39,177 bases of DNA from DASYTH01 sp035942955 (lineage in GTDB: Bacteria > Actinomycetota > Actinomycetes > Mycobacteriales > Pseudonocardiaceae), in assembly GCF_035942955.1 (NCBI RefSeq), contig NZ_DASZCQ010000344.1, positions 1 through 39,177 of the forward strand. The letters run 5' to 3'. A model generated the notes under the pieces. It ran no database searches. It worked only from the letters and a program-made list of their open reading frames with translations, and had not been told where the DNA came from. Shown here one piece after another: positions 24,889 through 32,499 of this stretch. The position numbers and the translations under genes were made by a program. Positions within the stretch are counted from its first letter, which is position 1; every line of letters begins with the position of its first letter.

Positions 24889-26258
24889 TGGGTGACCTGG
24901 TACCCGTTGGACTTCGCGTAGTTGGCGATCGCCTTCTGCCAGTCCGGCAGCATCGACTCGATGGTCTTGCCCGCGTTCAGGCCCGGGGTGATCGTCGCCG
25001 CCCAGATCGCCTCCTGGCTGAACTGGCCGTAGCCCCACCCCGGCCACACCTGGCCCGCCGCTTCCTGCAGCGGCGCGGCGATGTCGGTGGCGTAATACCC
25101 GGAGGAGGCCTGCTTCGCCAGCCACGTCTTGGCCGCCGGCCCGTAGGCCGGATAACCGGGGGCGACCTTGCCCTGGTAGTCGTCCGATGTGGTCACCCAG
25201 GTCAGGAAGTCGGTGGCGGCCTTCAGGTTGGCGCTGTGCGCGGACAGCAACCAGGTGCCCCCGCCGACGTTGCCGACCGAGGGCTTGTCGTCGCCGGCCC
25301 ACTGCGGCATCGGGGCGACCGCGATCTGGCCGGCGGGGACCTTGAACGTCTCCTGGAACAGGGAGCCGCCGAACCACGCCGGGCCGGGCATCATGAGGAT
25401 CTTGTCGGCGTAGTTCTTGCCGAAGTCCGAGCTGAACACGCTGCTGAGGGTCAGCGTGCCGTTCTTGATCAGCATGTCCAAAAGGGACGCCATCCGGGTG
25501 CAGTTCGGCCCGGTGGTGTTCACGGTGACCGCCTTGGGACCGGTGATCTGGTTGGCGCCGCACTTGCTGGCCCACAGGTAGATCTCCGGGGTGAACGTGT
25601 CACCCGCGGAGCCGACCAGGTAGCCGGGGTGCTCGGTGGCGACCTTCTCGCCGAGCGCCCGGAACTCCTCCCACGTCTTGGGAACCCGGTAGCCCCACTG
25701 CGTCATCAGCGACGCGTTGTACCAGAGCACGGTCTGGGACAGGTCGTTGCGCAGGCAGTAGAGCGTGCCGTTCACCGTGCACGGGTCGTTGGCGCCGGGC
25801 GCCCAACCGTCCAAGACGGACTGGGAGATCAGGCCCTTGTTAAGCGGGGCGGTGAAACCGGCGTCCACCGCCCAGGTGGTTTCGTTGTTCTGCGTACTGA
25901 ACACCACGTCCGGCCAGCCCTCGCGGGTCCGGTTGAACAGGCTCACCTTGGTCTGCAGGTAGTTCGATCCGTTGGCGTCACCGTCGTAGGTGACGATGTT
26001 CATCGGCACCGAGGGGTTCTGCTTCTGGTACAGCTCCGCGGCGGCGAGCCGGGTCGAATCCACCCACACCGTGATCTGCCCGCCGCTCTGCGGCACCGGC
26101 TGGAAACCGTTCTGGCTCTGCGCGCCCGTGGTCTCTCCGCCGCCGCCGCACGCCGCGACCGCAGCCAGGGCGAGCGCGGCCCCGATGGCCGGCAACGCGA
26201 TCCGCCCGCGGACGTTGCCCGAACTCCTCGCGCCACCGGCGCCGACCCCCGCTGTCAT
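24885..26258 (-). CDS. Extracellular sugar-binding lipoprotein (MalE type)
   Basis: 457 residues. The lipoprotein signal (PAIGAALALAAVAACGGGG) has Cys37 at the lipobox. The mature part shows the family-1 solute-binding pattern: QITVWVDSTRLAAAELYQKQ, WPDVVFSTQNNETTWAV, GTLYCLRNDLSQTVLWYNASL and VPKTWEEFRALGEKV. It would bind an oligosaccharide released by the secreted enzymes. ATG 26258 follows GGAGGAGCGC; the in-frame extension upstream covers the regulatory gap and is unlikely. It heads the minus-strand run down to 17085 and diverges from a FadR-type regulator. Confidence 0.9.
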   Translation of the reverse strand: MTAGVGAGGARSSGNVRGRIALPAIGAALALAAVAACGGGGETTGAQSQNGFQPVPQSGGQITVWVDSTRLAAAELYQKQNPSVPMNIVTYDGDANGSNYLQTKVSLFNRTREGWPDVVFSTQNNETTWAVDAGFTAPLNKGLISQSVLDGWAPGANDPCTVNGTLYCLRNDLSQTVLWYNASLMTQWGYRVPKTWEEFRALGEKVATEHPGYLVGSAGDTFTPEIYLWASKCGANQITGPKAVTVNTTGPNCTRMASLLDMLIKNGTLTLSSVFSSDFGKNYADKILMMPGPAWFGGSLFQETFKVPAGQIAVAPMPQWAGDDKPSVGNVGGGTWLLSAHSANLKAATDFLTWVTTSDDYQGKVAPGYPAYGPAAKTWLAKQASSGYYATDIAAPLQEAAGQVWPGWGYGQFSQEAIWAATITPGLNAGKTIESMLPDWQKAIANYAKSNGYQVTQ

Positions 26259-26305
26259 GCGCTCCTCCACTACGTCGTGGTGCCCACAATCGCGGGCGAA
26301 GCTTC

Positions 26306-26317
26306 CAGATGTATCTG
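26306..26317. promoter_or_regulatory. Operator-like inverted repeat between the MalE-type and second GntR genes
   Basis: CAGAT, GT, ATCTG gives perfect 5-bp arms. The segment GATGTATCTG (26308-26317) differs by one base from GATGTATTTG next to the first GntR gene. It lies 48 bases before ATG 26258, inside the likely promoter of the importer operon. Confidence 0.45.
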
Positions 26318-26438
26318 ATTCATAGCGGCGGAGCGGGTAACCCGGATCACACCATACCGGGCATCTGCGACCCGAAGTCAAGAGATGGGCATCGAAATAG
26401 ATCGTACTTATCGGATAGGAAGTCCCGGCCGGGAGGGA

Positions 26439-26454
26439 TACGATCCTGGTCATG
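26439..26454 (+). promoter_or_regulatory. Leaderless-type -10 of the second GntR gene
   Basis: TACGAT (26439-26444) matches TANNNT and lies seven bases before ATG 26452, so the mRNA probably starts at the start codon. The GGGAGGG just before it is too far from the ATG to act as a ribosome site. No clear -35 is seen. Confidence 0.45.
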
Positions 26455-27207
26455 ACCAGCGTGCCCGCACAGGAACGGGAGGCCGTGCGGCCAGTGGGTT
26501 CGTACCGGCCCGGTTACGAGTTGGTGGCCGAGCGGATCCTCCAGCTCATCGCCGAGTCGCAGCTGCGGCCCGGCGACCGGATGCCGACCGAGAACGAGCT
26601 GGCCGCACGCCTGAGCACCAGCCGCAGCATGGTGCGCGAGGCGATCAAGATCCTGTCCGCGATCGGGCGGGTCCGGGCCCAGAAGGGCCGGGGCCTCTAC
26701 GTCGCCGACGACGAGGGCATGCTGGGCTCGGCACGCCTGGAAGGCTTCTTCCTGCCCACCGATCTCGACCACGTCTACATGCTCTTCGAGTTCCGCCGGA
26801 TCCAGGAGACCGCGGCGAGCCGGCTCGCGGCGACCCGCGCGACCCCCGCCGAGGTGCGCGCCATCGAAGCCGCCGCCGAGACCTGCCGGCAGGGCCACCT
26901 GACCGGGGAGGCCGCCCTGTTCGACCGTGGCGACGACGACTTCCACCTCGGCATCGCCGCCGCATCGCACAACCAGTTCCTGGTCACCGCGGTGCGCGAG
27001 GCCCGCCGCCTGCAACACCAGTCAAGCACCATCGGCCTGCACGGCACCGTCGGCGGCCACGCGGCGGAGGCGATCGAGGAGCACGCCGCGATCTACCGAG
27101 CGATCCGCGACGGCGACCCGGAGGCCGCGGCCCTGGCCGCCGCGGTCCACCTGGACAACACCCTCGAGGACTACCGCCGTGAGATCCAGCGGCGCATCTT
27201 CGGCTGA
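26452..27207 (+). CDS. GntR-family (FadR subfamily) regulator of the importer operon
   Basis: 251 residues. The winged helix-turn-helix reads LRPGDRMPTENELAARLSTS, RSMVREAIKIL and KGRGLYVAD. The FCD domain follows, with metal-type residues in RGDDDFHLGIAAAS, EEHAAIYRAI and AAVHLDNTLEDY. It is a probable repressor of the divergent MalE-type operon and could also act on the xylanase run that begins 250 bases downstream. It is clearly a separate paralogue from the first GntR protein, not a recent copy. Confidence 0.87.
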   Translation: MTSVPAQEREAVRPVGSYRPGYELVAERILQLIAESQLRPGDRMPTENELAARLSTSRSMVREAIKILSAIGRVRAQKGRGLYVADDEGMLGSARLEGFFLPTDLDHVYMLFEFRRIQETAASRLAATRATPAEVRAIEAAAETCRQGHLTGEAALFDRGDDDFHLGIAAASHNQFLVTAVREARRLQHQSSTIGLHGTVGGHAAEAIEEHAAIYRAIRDGDPEAAALAAAVHLDNTLEDYRREIQRRIFG

Positions 27208-27265
27208 CCCGTCACCGCCCATTGACCCAGCCTCCGATAAGTCCTACCTTTAGCTCAGCCAACCA

Positions 27266-27288
27266 ATTTGTTTGGCTACTAAACAAAT
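27266..27288. promoter_or_regulatory. XylR/ROK-like inverted repeat upstream of the xylanase gene
   Basis: ATTTGTTT, seven bases, AAACAAAT forms perfect 8-bp arms in an AT-rich island. The TTTGTTT-N7-AAACAAA layout recalls XylR (ROK-family) operators. It is about 170 bases before the GH10 start. No XylR gene is in the window. Confidence 0.5.
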
Positions 27289-27370
27289 AGGTTTCCGGCG
27301 CGCATCGACGCGTCCCTGCTCCCTGCCGAGGTGAACCTGTGACAACGCTGTCCCGCGCCCCGCACCCGGT

Positions 27371-27386
27371 CTGGGAGCGCTCCCAG
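27371..27386. promoter_or_regulatory. CebR/LacI-type operator, perfect palindrome
   Basis: CTGGGAGCGCTCCCAG is a perfect 16-bp palindrome containing TGGGAGCGCTCCCA, the consensus of CebR/CelR-type LacI repressors that control cellulose and cello-oligosaccharide genes in actinobacteria. It sits 73 bases before ATG 27460. The repressor gene is not in the window. Confidence 0.85.
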
Positions 27387-27459
27387 AGCGGAGCGGCTTC
27401 CTAACCACTCTGGCTGCTCGTCCATCGACTTTCCCTGCTGAGCACCCAAAAGGACAACG

Positions 27460-28923
27460 ATGTCTGTACCGACCCTTCCCCCGAGACGGTGGATTCGCGG
27501 GCTCCTGGGCCCGGCCGTCGTCGCGCTGGCCGCGGCCAGCGCGGTGACCCTCCTGCCGAACGCCGCCGCGGCCGCCAGCACGCTGGGTGCGGCGGCGGCC
27601 CAGTCCGGTCGCTACTTCGGCGCCGCCGTGGCCGCCGGTCGGCTGGGGGATGCGCAGTACACGACGATTCTCGACCGGGAGTTCAACATGGTGACTCCCG
27701 AGAACGAGATGAAGTGGACTTTCACCGAGCCCTCCCGCAACAACTTCACCTTCGGCTCGGCCGACCAGATCGTCAACCGCGCACGCAGCCGCGGCCAGCG
27801 GCTACGCGGCCACACCCTGGTCTGGCATTCCCAACTTCCCAGCTGGGTCAGCACCATCACCGATGCGAACACCCTGCGCAGCGTGATGAACAACCACATC
27901 AACACCGTCATGGGCCGTTACCGCGGCCAGATCTACGCCTGGGACGTCGTCAACGAGGCGTTCGCCGACGGCAGCAGCGGGCAGTTGCGCAGCTCGGTGT
28001 TCCGCAACGTGCTCGGCACCGGGTTCCTCGAGGAGGCGTTCCGCACCGCGCGGGCAGCGGACCCCGCAGCCAAGCTGTGCTACAACGACTACAACATCGA
28101 GGACTGGACCGCGGCCAAGACCCAGGGGACCTACAACCTGGTCCGCGACTTCCGGGCCCGCGGCGTACCGATCGACTGCGTCGGCCTCCAGGCGCACTTC
28201 GGCACCGGTGGTCCGCCGAGCAGCTTCCAAACCACACTGGCCAACTTCGCCGCGCTCGGCGTGGACGTGCAGATCACCGAGCTCGACATCGCGCAGGCCC
28301 CGTCGACCGCGTATGCCAACACCGTCCGGGCGTGCATGAACGTGCCGCGCTGCACCGGGATCACCACGTGGGGCATCCGCGACAGCGACTCCTGGCGCTC
28401 GGGCGAGAACCCGTTGCTGTTCGACCGCGGCGGCAACAAGAAGCCGGCATACGACGCGGTGCTCGGCGTGCTGAACTCCGTGGGTGGTAGCTCGCCGGTG
28501 GAGGTCGGCGTGAACTACCGCCTGGTGGCCCAGCACAGCGGCAAAGCCGCCGACATCGCAGGCGTGTCCACGTCGCCCGGCGCCTTGCTGCAGCAGTGGT
28601 CGCTGACCGGCGGGCTCAACCAGCAGTTCGACTTCCTCTCCTCCGCCGACGGCCACTACCGCATACGCGCCCGACACAGCGGCCTGGTGCTCCAGGCGGC
28701 CAGCAACAGCAGCGGCGCCAACATCACCCAACAACCCGACACCAACGCCACCAGCCAACAGTGGCGGGTCGTCGACCACGGCGGCGGAGTGGTGAGCCTG
28801 GTCAACCGACAGTCCGGCCTGGCCCTGGATGTCTGGGAGGTGTCCACCGCCGACGGCGCCCGCATCTCTCAATGGACGCTCACCGGCAATCCCAACCAAC
28901 GCTTCCAGCTCCAACGCGCCTAG
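27460..28923 (+). CDS. Secreted GH10 endo-1,4-beta-xylanase with CBM13
   Basis: 487 residues. A long signal peptide ends near AAA-ASTLG. The GH10 barrel (about residues 44-345) has FNMVTPENEMKW, RGHTLVWHSQLPSW, the acid/base Glu166 in WDVVNEAF and the nucleophile Glu274 in ITELDIA. GVPIDCVGLQAHF and GITTWGIRDSDSWR are also family marks. It should cut the xylan backbone with retention. Residues about 348-487 are a cysteine-free CBM13 nearly identical to that of the GH95 fucosidase. ATG 27460 has AAAAGGA upstream. It is the first gene of a plus-strand run and has two candidate operators in its leader. Confidence 0.95.
   Translation: MSVPTLPPRRWIRGLLGPAVVALAAASAVTLLPNAAAAASTLGAAAAQSGRYFGAAVAAGRLGDAQYTTILDREFNMVTPENEMKWTFTEPSRNNFTFGSADQIVNRARSRGQRLRGHTLVWHSQLPSWVSTITDANTLRSVMNNHINTVMGRYRGQIYAWDVVNEAFADGSSGQLRSSVFRNVLGTGFLEEAFRTARAADPAAKLCYNDYNIEDWTAAKTQGTYNLVRDFRARGVPIDCVGLQAHFGTGGPPSSFQTTLANFAALGVDVQITELDIAQAPSTAYANTVRACMNVPRCTGITTWGIRDSDSWRSGENPLLFDRGGNKKPAYDAVLGVLNSVGGSSPVEVGVNYRLVAQHSGKAADIAGVSTSPGALLQQWSLTGGLNQQFDFLSSADGHYRIRARHSGLVLQAASNSSGANITQQPDTNATSQQWRVVDHGGGVVSLVNRQSGLALDVWEVSTADGARISQWTLTGNPNQRFQLQRA
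28522..28638 (+). repeat. Identical CBM13 segment, second copy (with 3548-3664)
   Basis: Plus-strand partner of the repeat at 3548-3664, in the first repeat of the xylanase CBM13 module. Another long identical tract follows around CACAGCGGCCTGGTGCTCCA, after a short diverged patch. Confidence 0.9.
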
Positions 28924-28940
28924 CCACAAGGGGTTATCCG

Positions 28941-30446
28941 ATGTCGAGGTATCGATCCATCTTCGGGTCCGTCGCGGCCGCGGCCCTGCTGGCCGGGTTG
29001 CTGCTCCCGGCCGGGACGACCGGGGCGGAGGCGGCGACCGTGGATCCGAGCGCCTGGTATGTGCTGGTCAACCGGAATAGCGGCAAGGCGATGGACGTGT
29101 CCGGAGTGTCCACAAGTGACGGCGCGGTCATCCACCAGTGGACCCGCCACGACGGCGCCAACCAGCAGTGGCAGTTCGTGGACTCCGGCGGCGGCTTCTA
29201 TCGGCTGCGGGCGCGGCACTCGGGCAAGGTGCTGGACGTGTCCGGCGCCTCGACCGCCGACGGCGCCGCCGTCGTGCAGTGGAGTGACCACACCGGCACG
29301 AACCAGCAGTTCCGGCTGGCCGACTCGCCGGACGGGTTCGTCCGGTTGATCAACCGCAACAGCGGCAAGGCCGTGGAGGTCCAGGGGGCGTCCACCGCCG
29401 ACGGGGCCCGGGTGGTGCAGTTCGCCGACGGGGGCGGGGCCAACCAGCAGTGGCGGCTCGTCCCGCTCGGCGGCTCGTCCGGGCCGCTGCCGTCGACGTT
29501 CCGGTGGTCGTCCAGCGGCGTGCTTGCCGGGCCGAAGCCGGACGCCCAACATCCCGACGCGGTGGCGGTCAAGGACTTCTCGGTGGTGCGGCACAACAAC
29601 CAGTGGCTGATCTACGCCACCACGGCCGGCCCGACCCGTGGCTGGGGTCTGGTGCACTACGCCTTCGGCGACTGGTCGCAGGCCGCGTCCGCACCGCACA
29701 CCTATCTGGACACCGCCTCGGCGATCGGACCCGGCTACCGGGCCGCGCCGCAGCTGTTCCACTTCGCACCCCAGAATCTGTGGTACCTGGTCTACCAGAG
29801 CGCCCCGCCCACCTACTCGACCAGCACCAACCCGGCCGATCCGCGGTCCTGGTCGGCGCCGCGCACGTTCATCGCGCAGGAGCCACCGATCGTGACCCAG
29901 AACAAGGGACCGGGGCAGTGGATCGACTTCTGGGTCATCTGCGACAGTGCGAACTGCTTCCTGTTCTTCTCCGACGACAACGGCCACATCTACCGGGCCC
30001 AGGCCAGCCTCGGCAACTTCCCCAACGGGTTCGGCAACACCCAGATCGTCCTGTCCGACAGCCGGTTCGCCCTGTTCGAAGCGACCAACGTATACAAGGT
30101 GGCGGGCAGCAACCAGTACCTGCTGATCCAGGAGGCGATCGGCTCCACCGGGCGGCGCTACTTCCGGTCCTTCACCTCCACCAGCCTCACCGGCAGCTGG
30201 ACCCCGCTGGCGGCCACCGAGAACGAGCCGTTCGCCGGCCGCGCCAACGTCACGTTCCCCAACGGCGCGTGGACGCAGGACATCAGCCACGGCGAGATGA
30301 TCCGCGCCAGCAACGACCAGACCCTCACCATCGACCCCTGCCGGCTGCAGTACGTCTACCAGGGCCAGGATCCCAACGCCAGCGGCGACTACATCCGCCT
30401 GCCCTGGCGCATGGGCCTGCTCACCCAAACCAACTCCCCCTGCTGA
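28941..30446 (+). CDS. Secreted GH62 alpha-L-arabinofuranosidase with N-terminal CBM13
   Basis: 501 residues. A signal peptide ends AEA-ATVDP. Here the ricin-type CBM13 is N-terminal (about 38-172, three NQQW/NQQF repeats). The GH62 five-bladed propeller follows from FRWSSSGVLAGPKPDAQHPD. Asp212 in AVKDFSVVRHNNQW is the likely base and Glu380 in ALFEATNVYKV the acid; HGEMIRASNDQTLTIDPC is the typical last blade. GH62 enzymes remove arabinofuranose from singly substituted xylose in arabinoxylan. ATG 28941 has AAGGGG upstream and starts 17 bases after the xylanase stop, so the two are co-transcribed. Confidence 0.94.
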   Translation: MSRYRSIFGSVAAAALLAGLLLPAGTTGAEAATVDPSAWYVLVNRNSGKAMDVSGVSTSDGAVIHQWTRHDGANQQWQFVDSGGGFYRLRARHSGKVLDVSGASTADGAAVVQWSDHTGTNQQFRLADSPDGFVRLINRNSGKAVEVQGASTADGARVVQFADGGGANQQWRLVPLGGSSGPLPSTFRWSSSGVLAGPKPDAQHPDAVAVKDFSVVRHNNQWLIYATTAGPTRGWGLVHYAFGDWSQAASAPHTYLDTASAIGPGYRAAPQLFHFAPQNLWYLVYQSAPPTYSTSTNPADPRSWSAPRTFIAQEPPIVTQNKGPGQWIDFWVICDSANCFLFFSDDNGHIYRAQASLGNFPNGFGNTQIVLSDSRFALFEATNVYKVAGSNQYLLIQEAIGSTGRRYFRSFTSTSLTGSWTPLAATENEPFAGRANVTFPNGAWTQDISHGEMIRASNDQTLTIDPCRLQYVYQGQDPNASGDYIRLPWRMGLLTQTNSPC

Positions 30447-30503
30447 TCCCACCCTCCACTGTCCATACCGGACCGCACATGCCCACTCCGAAGGGGTCGT
30501 GCC

Positions 30504-32486
30504 ATGTCTTCGTCTCGTATCGGCCGCCGCAGACTGCTCACCGTGGCCGGGCTCACCGGGATCGCCACGGCCACCGGCGCGTGGCGGGCCGGTGTGGTGT
30601 GGGCCACCGCCGGCCCGAGCAGCTACACGCCGACCTGGCCGTCGGTCGACCAGCATCCGCCGGCGCCGGAGTGGTTCCAGGACGCCAAGTTCGGCATCTA
30701 CTTCCACTGGGGGGTGTACAGCGTCCCGGCGTTCGCCAACGAGTGGTACCCCCGCAGCATGTACATCGCCGGCTCCAACGAGAACCGTCATCACATTGCC
30801 ACGTACGGGGATCCGTCATCGTGGCCGTATCACAACTTCATCAACGGCGCCCGCGACCGCGCCGGTAACTGGGTGCAGTTCGCGCCGAAGCTGCGCTCGG
30901 CCGGCGGCAACTTCGACCCCAGCGAGTGGGCGCAGCTGTTCGCCGACGCCGGCGCGAGGTTCGCCGGGCCGGTAGCCGAGCACCACGACGGCTACTCGAT
31001 GTGGAACAGCACCGTGAACGAGTGGAACGCGGCGCGCACCGGTCCCCGGCTGGACCTGGTGCGGCTGCACGCCGACGCCATCCGGGCCAGGGGCATGCGG
31101 TTCCTTGCGTCGTTGCACCACGCGTACCACTTCACCGGCTACTACGACCCCGTCCCGGCGCAGTCGGATCCGAGCCTGCGCAAGCTGTACGGCAAGCTCG
31201 ACCGGACGGCGGCCAACCAGCTCTGGTACGACAAGCTCAGGGAGGTCGTCGACGGCTACCAGCCCGACATCATCTGGCAGGACTTCAACCTCGGCCAGGT
31301 CGATGAGCAACAGCGGCTGAACTTCCTGGCCTACTACTACAATGCGGCAGTTCGCTGGAACCGGGACGTGGTCACCACCTACAAGGACGGTTTCAACAAC
31401 CGGGGATCGGTGTTCGACTTCGAGCGCGGCGGGCCGGCGGCGATCCAGACCCCCTACTGGTTGACCGACGACAGCATCTCCAGCTCCAGCTGGTGCTTCA
31501 CCGTCGGCATCGGCTACTACTCCCTCGGCGCCATGCTGCACTCGCTGATCGACCGGGTCAGCAAGAACGGCAACATGCTGCTCAACATCGCCCCGATGGC
31601 CGACGGCACCATCCCGGCCGGACAGCGGTCGATCCTGCTGGGCATCGGGGACTACCTGCGGCGGTTCGGCGAATCGATCTACGCCACCCGGGCGTGGGTC
31701 ACCCACGGCGAGGGTCCGACGCCGATGGGCGGTGGCTCCTTCACCACCCCGCGCGAGGGGACCAACCGGGACATCCGGTTCACCCGCAGCAAGGACAACA
31801 CGGTCCTGTACGCGACCGTCATGGGCTGGCCGGGCACGACGCTGAGCATCACCACGCTGAGCTCGAGCCGGATCAACCTGGGCACGCTGAACTCGGTGCA
31901 ACTGCTGGGCCCCAACGCCGGAAACACCATCAACCTGCCCACCCGCACCCAGAACGGCTCCGGCCTGCACATCTCGATGCCCTCGGCCAATCCCCCGTTC
32001 GCCGCCCCGGCATACGTGGTCAAGCTGACCTTCTCGGGTCAGATTCCCGCCCTCGGCTCGGCCCCGCTGCCCACCGGCTGGGCCGTCATCACCAATGTCG
32101 CCACCGGGCTGGTCCTGGACAGCGGCGGCACCGTCGGCTCCGGTTCCCGGCTCAAGCAGTGGAACTGGGACGGCAGCACCAACCTGCAGTGGCAGCTGGT
32201 CGGCCTTGGCGGCGGCTGGTACCGCATCGTCAACCGCGCCAACGGGATGGTCGCCGACAGCTGGGGCAACGGCGCCAACGGCGCCACCTGCCTGCAGGCG
32301 CCGTGGAACGGCGGCAACAACCAGCAATGGCGGCTGAGCGACCTGGGCAACGGCCAGTACCAGATCATCAACCGCGGCACCGGCACCGCCCTGGACAGCC
32401 TCGGCGACCGCACCGCCGGCTCCAGCACCTACATGTGGGCGCCCAACAGCCATCCCAACAACCAGTGGCGGATCACCGCGGTCTGA
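30504..32486 (+). CDS. Secreted GH29 alpha-L-fucosidase with C-terminal CBM13
   Basis: 660 residues. The N-terminus RIGRRRLLTVAGLTGIATATG is a Tat-type signal. The GH29 domain has WFQDAKFGIYFHWGVYSVPAF near residue 53, the AEHHDGYSMWNS loop, and Asp260 in IIWQDFNLG as nucleophile; KNGNMLLNIAPMADGTI closes the barrel. A small beta domain (about 435-515) precedes a cysteine-poor CBM13 at about 525-660. GH29 hydrolyses alpha-L-fucosides with retention, with broader linkage range than GH95. ATG 30504 is preceded by GGGG and follows the GH62 gene after 57 bases. Confidence 0.94.
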   Translation: MSSSRIGRRRLLTVAGLTGIATATGAWRAGVVWATAGPSSYTPTWPSVDQHPPAPEWFQDAKFGIYFHWGVYSVPAFANEWYPRSMYIAGSNENRHHIATYGDPSSWPYHNFINGARDRAGNWVQFAPKLRSAGGNFDPSEWAQLFADAGARFAGPVAEHHDGYSMWNSTVNEWNAARTGPRLDLVRLHADAIRARGMRFLASLHHAYHFTGYYDPVPAQSDPSLRKLYGKLDRTAANQLWYDKLREVVDGYQPDIIWQDFNLGQVDEQQRLNFLAYYYNAAVRWNRDVVTTYKDGFNNRGSVFDFERGGPAAIQTPYWLTDDSISSSSWCFTVGIGYYSLGAMLHSLIDRVSKNGNMLLNIAPMADGTIPAGQRSILLGIGDYLRRFGESIYATRAWVTHGEGPTPMGGGSFTTPREGTNRDIRFTRSKDNTVLYATVMGWPGTTLSITTLSSSRINLGTLNSVQLLGPNAGNTINLPTRTQNGSGLHISMPSANPPFAAPAYVVKLTFSGQIPALGSAPLPTGWAVITNVATGLVLDSGGTVGSGSRLKQWNWDGSTNLQWQLVGLGGGWYRIVNRANGMVADSWGNGANGATCLQAPWNGGNNQQWRLSDLGNGQYQIINRGTGTALDSLGDRTAGSSTYMWAPNSHPNNQWRITAV

Positions 32487-32499
32487 CAGGAGTGCACTC

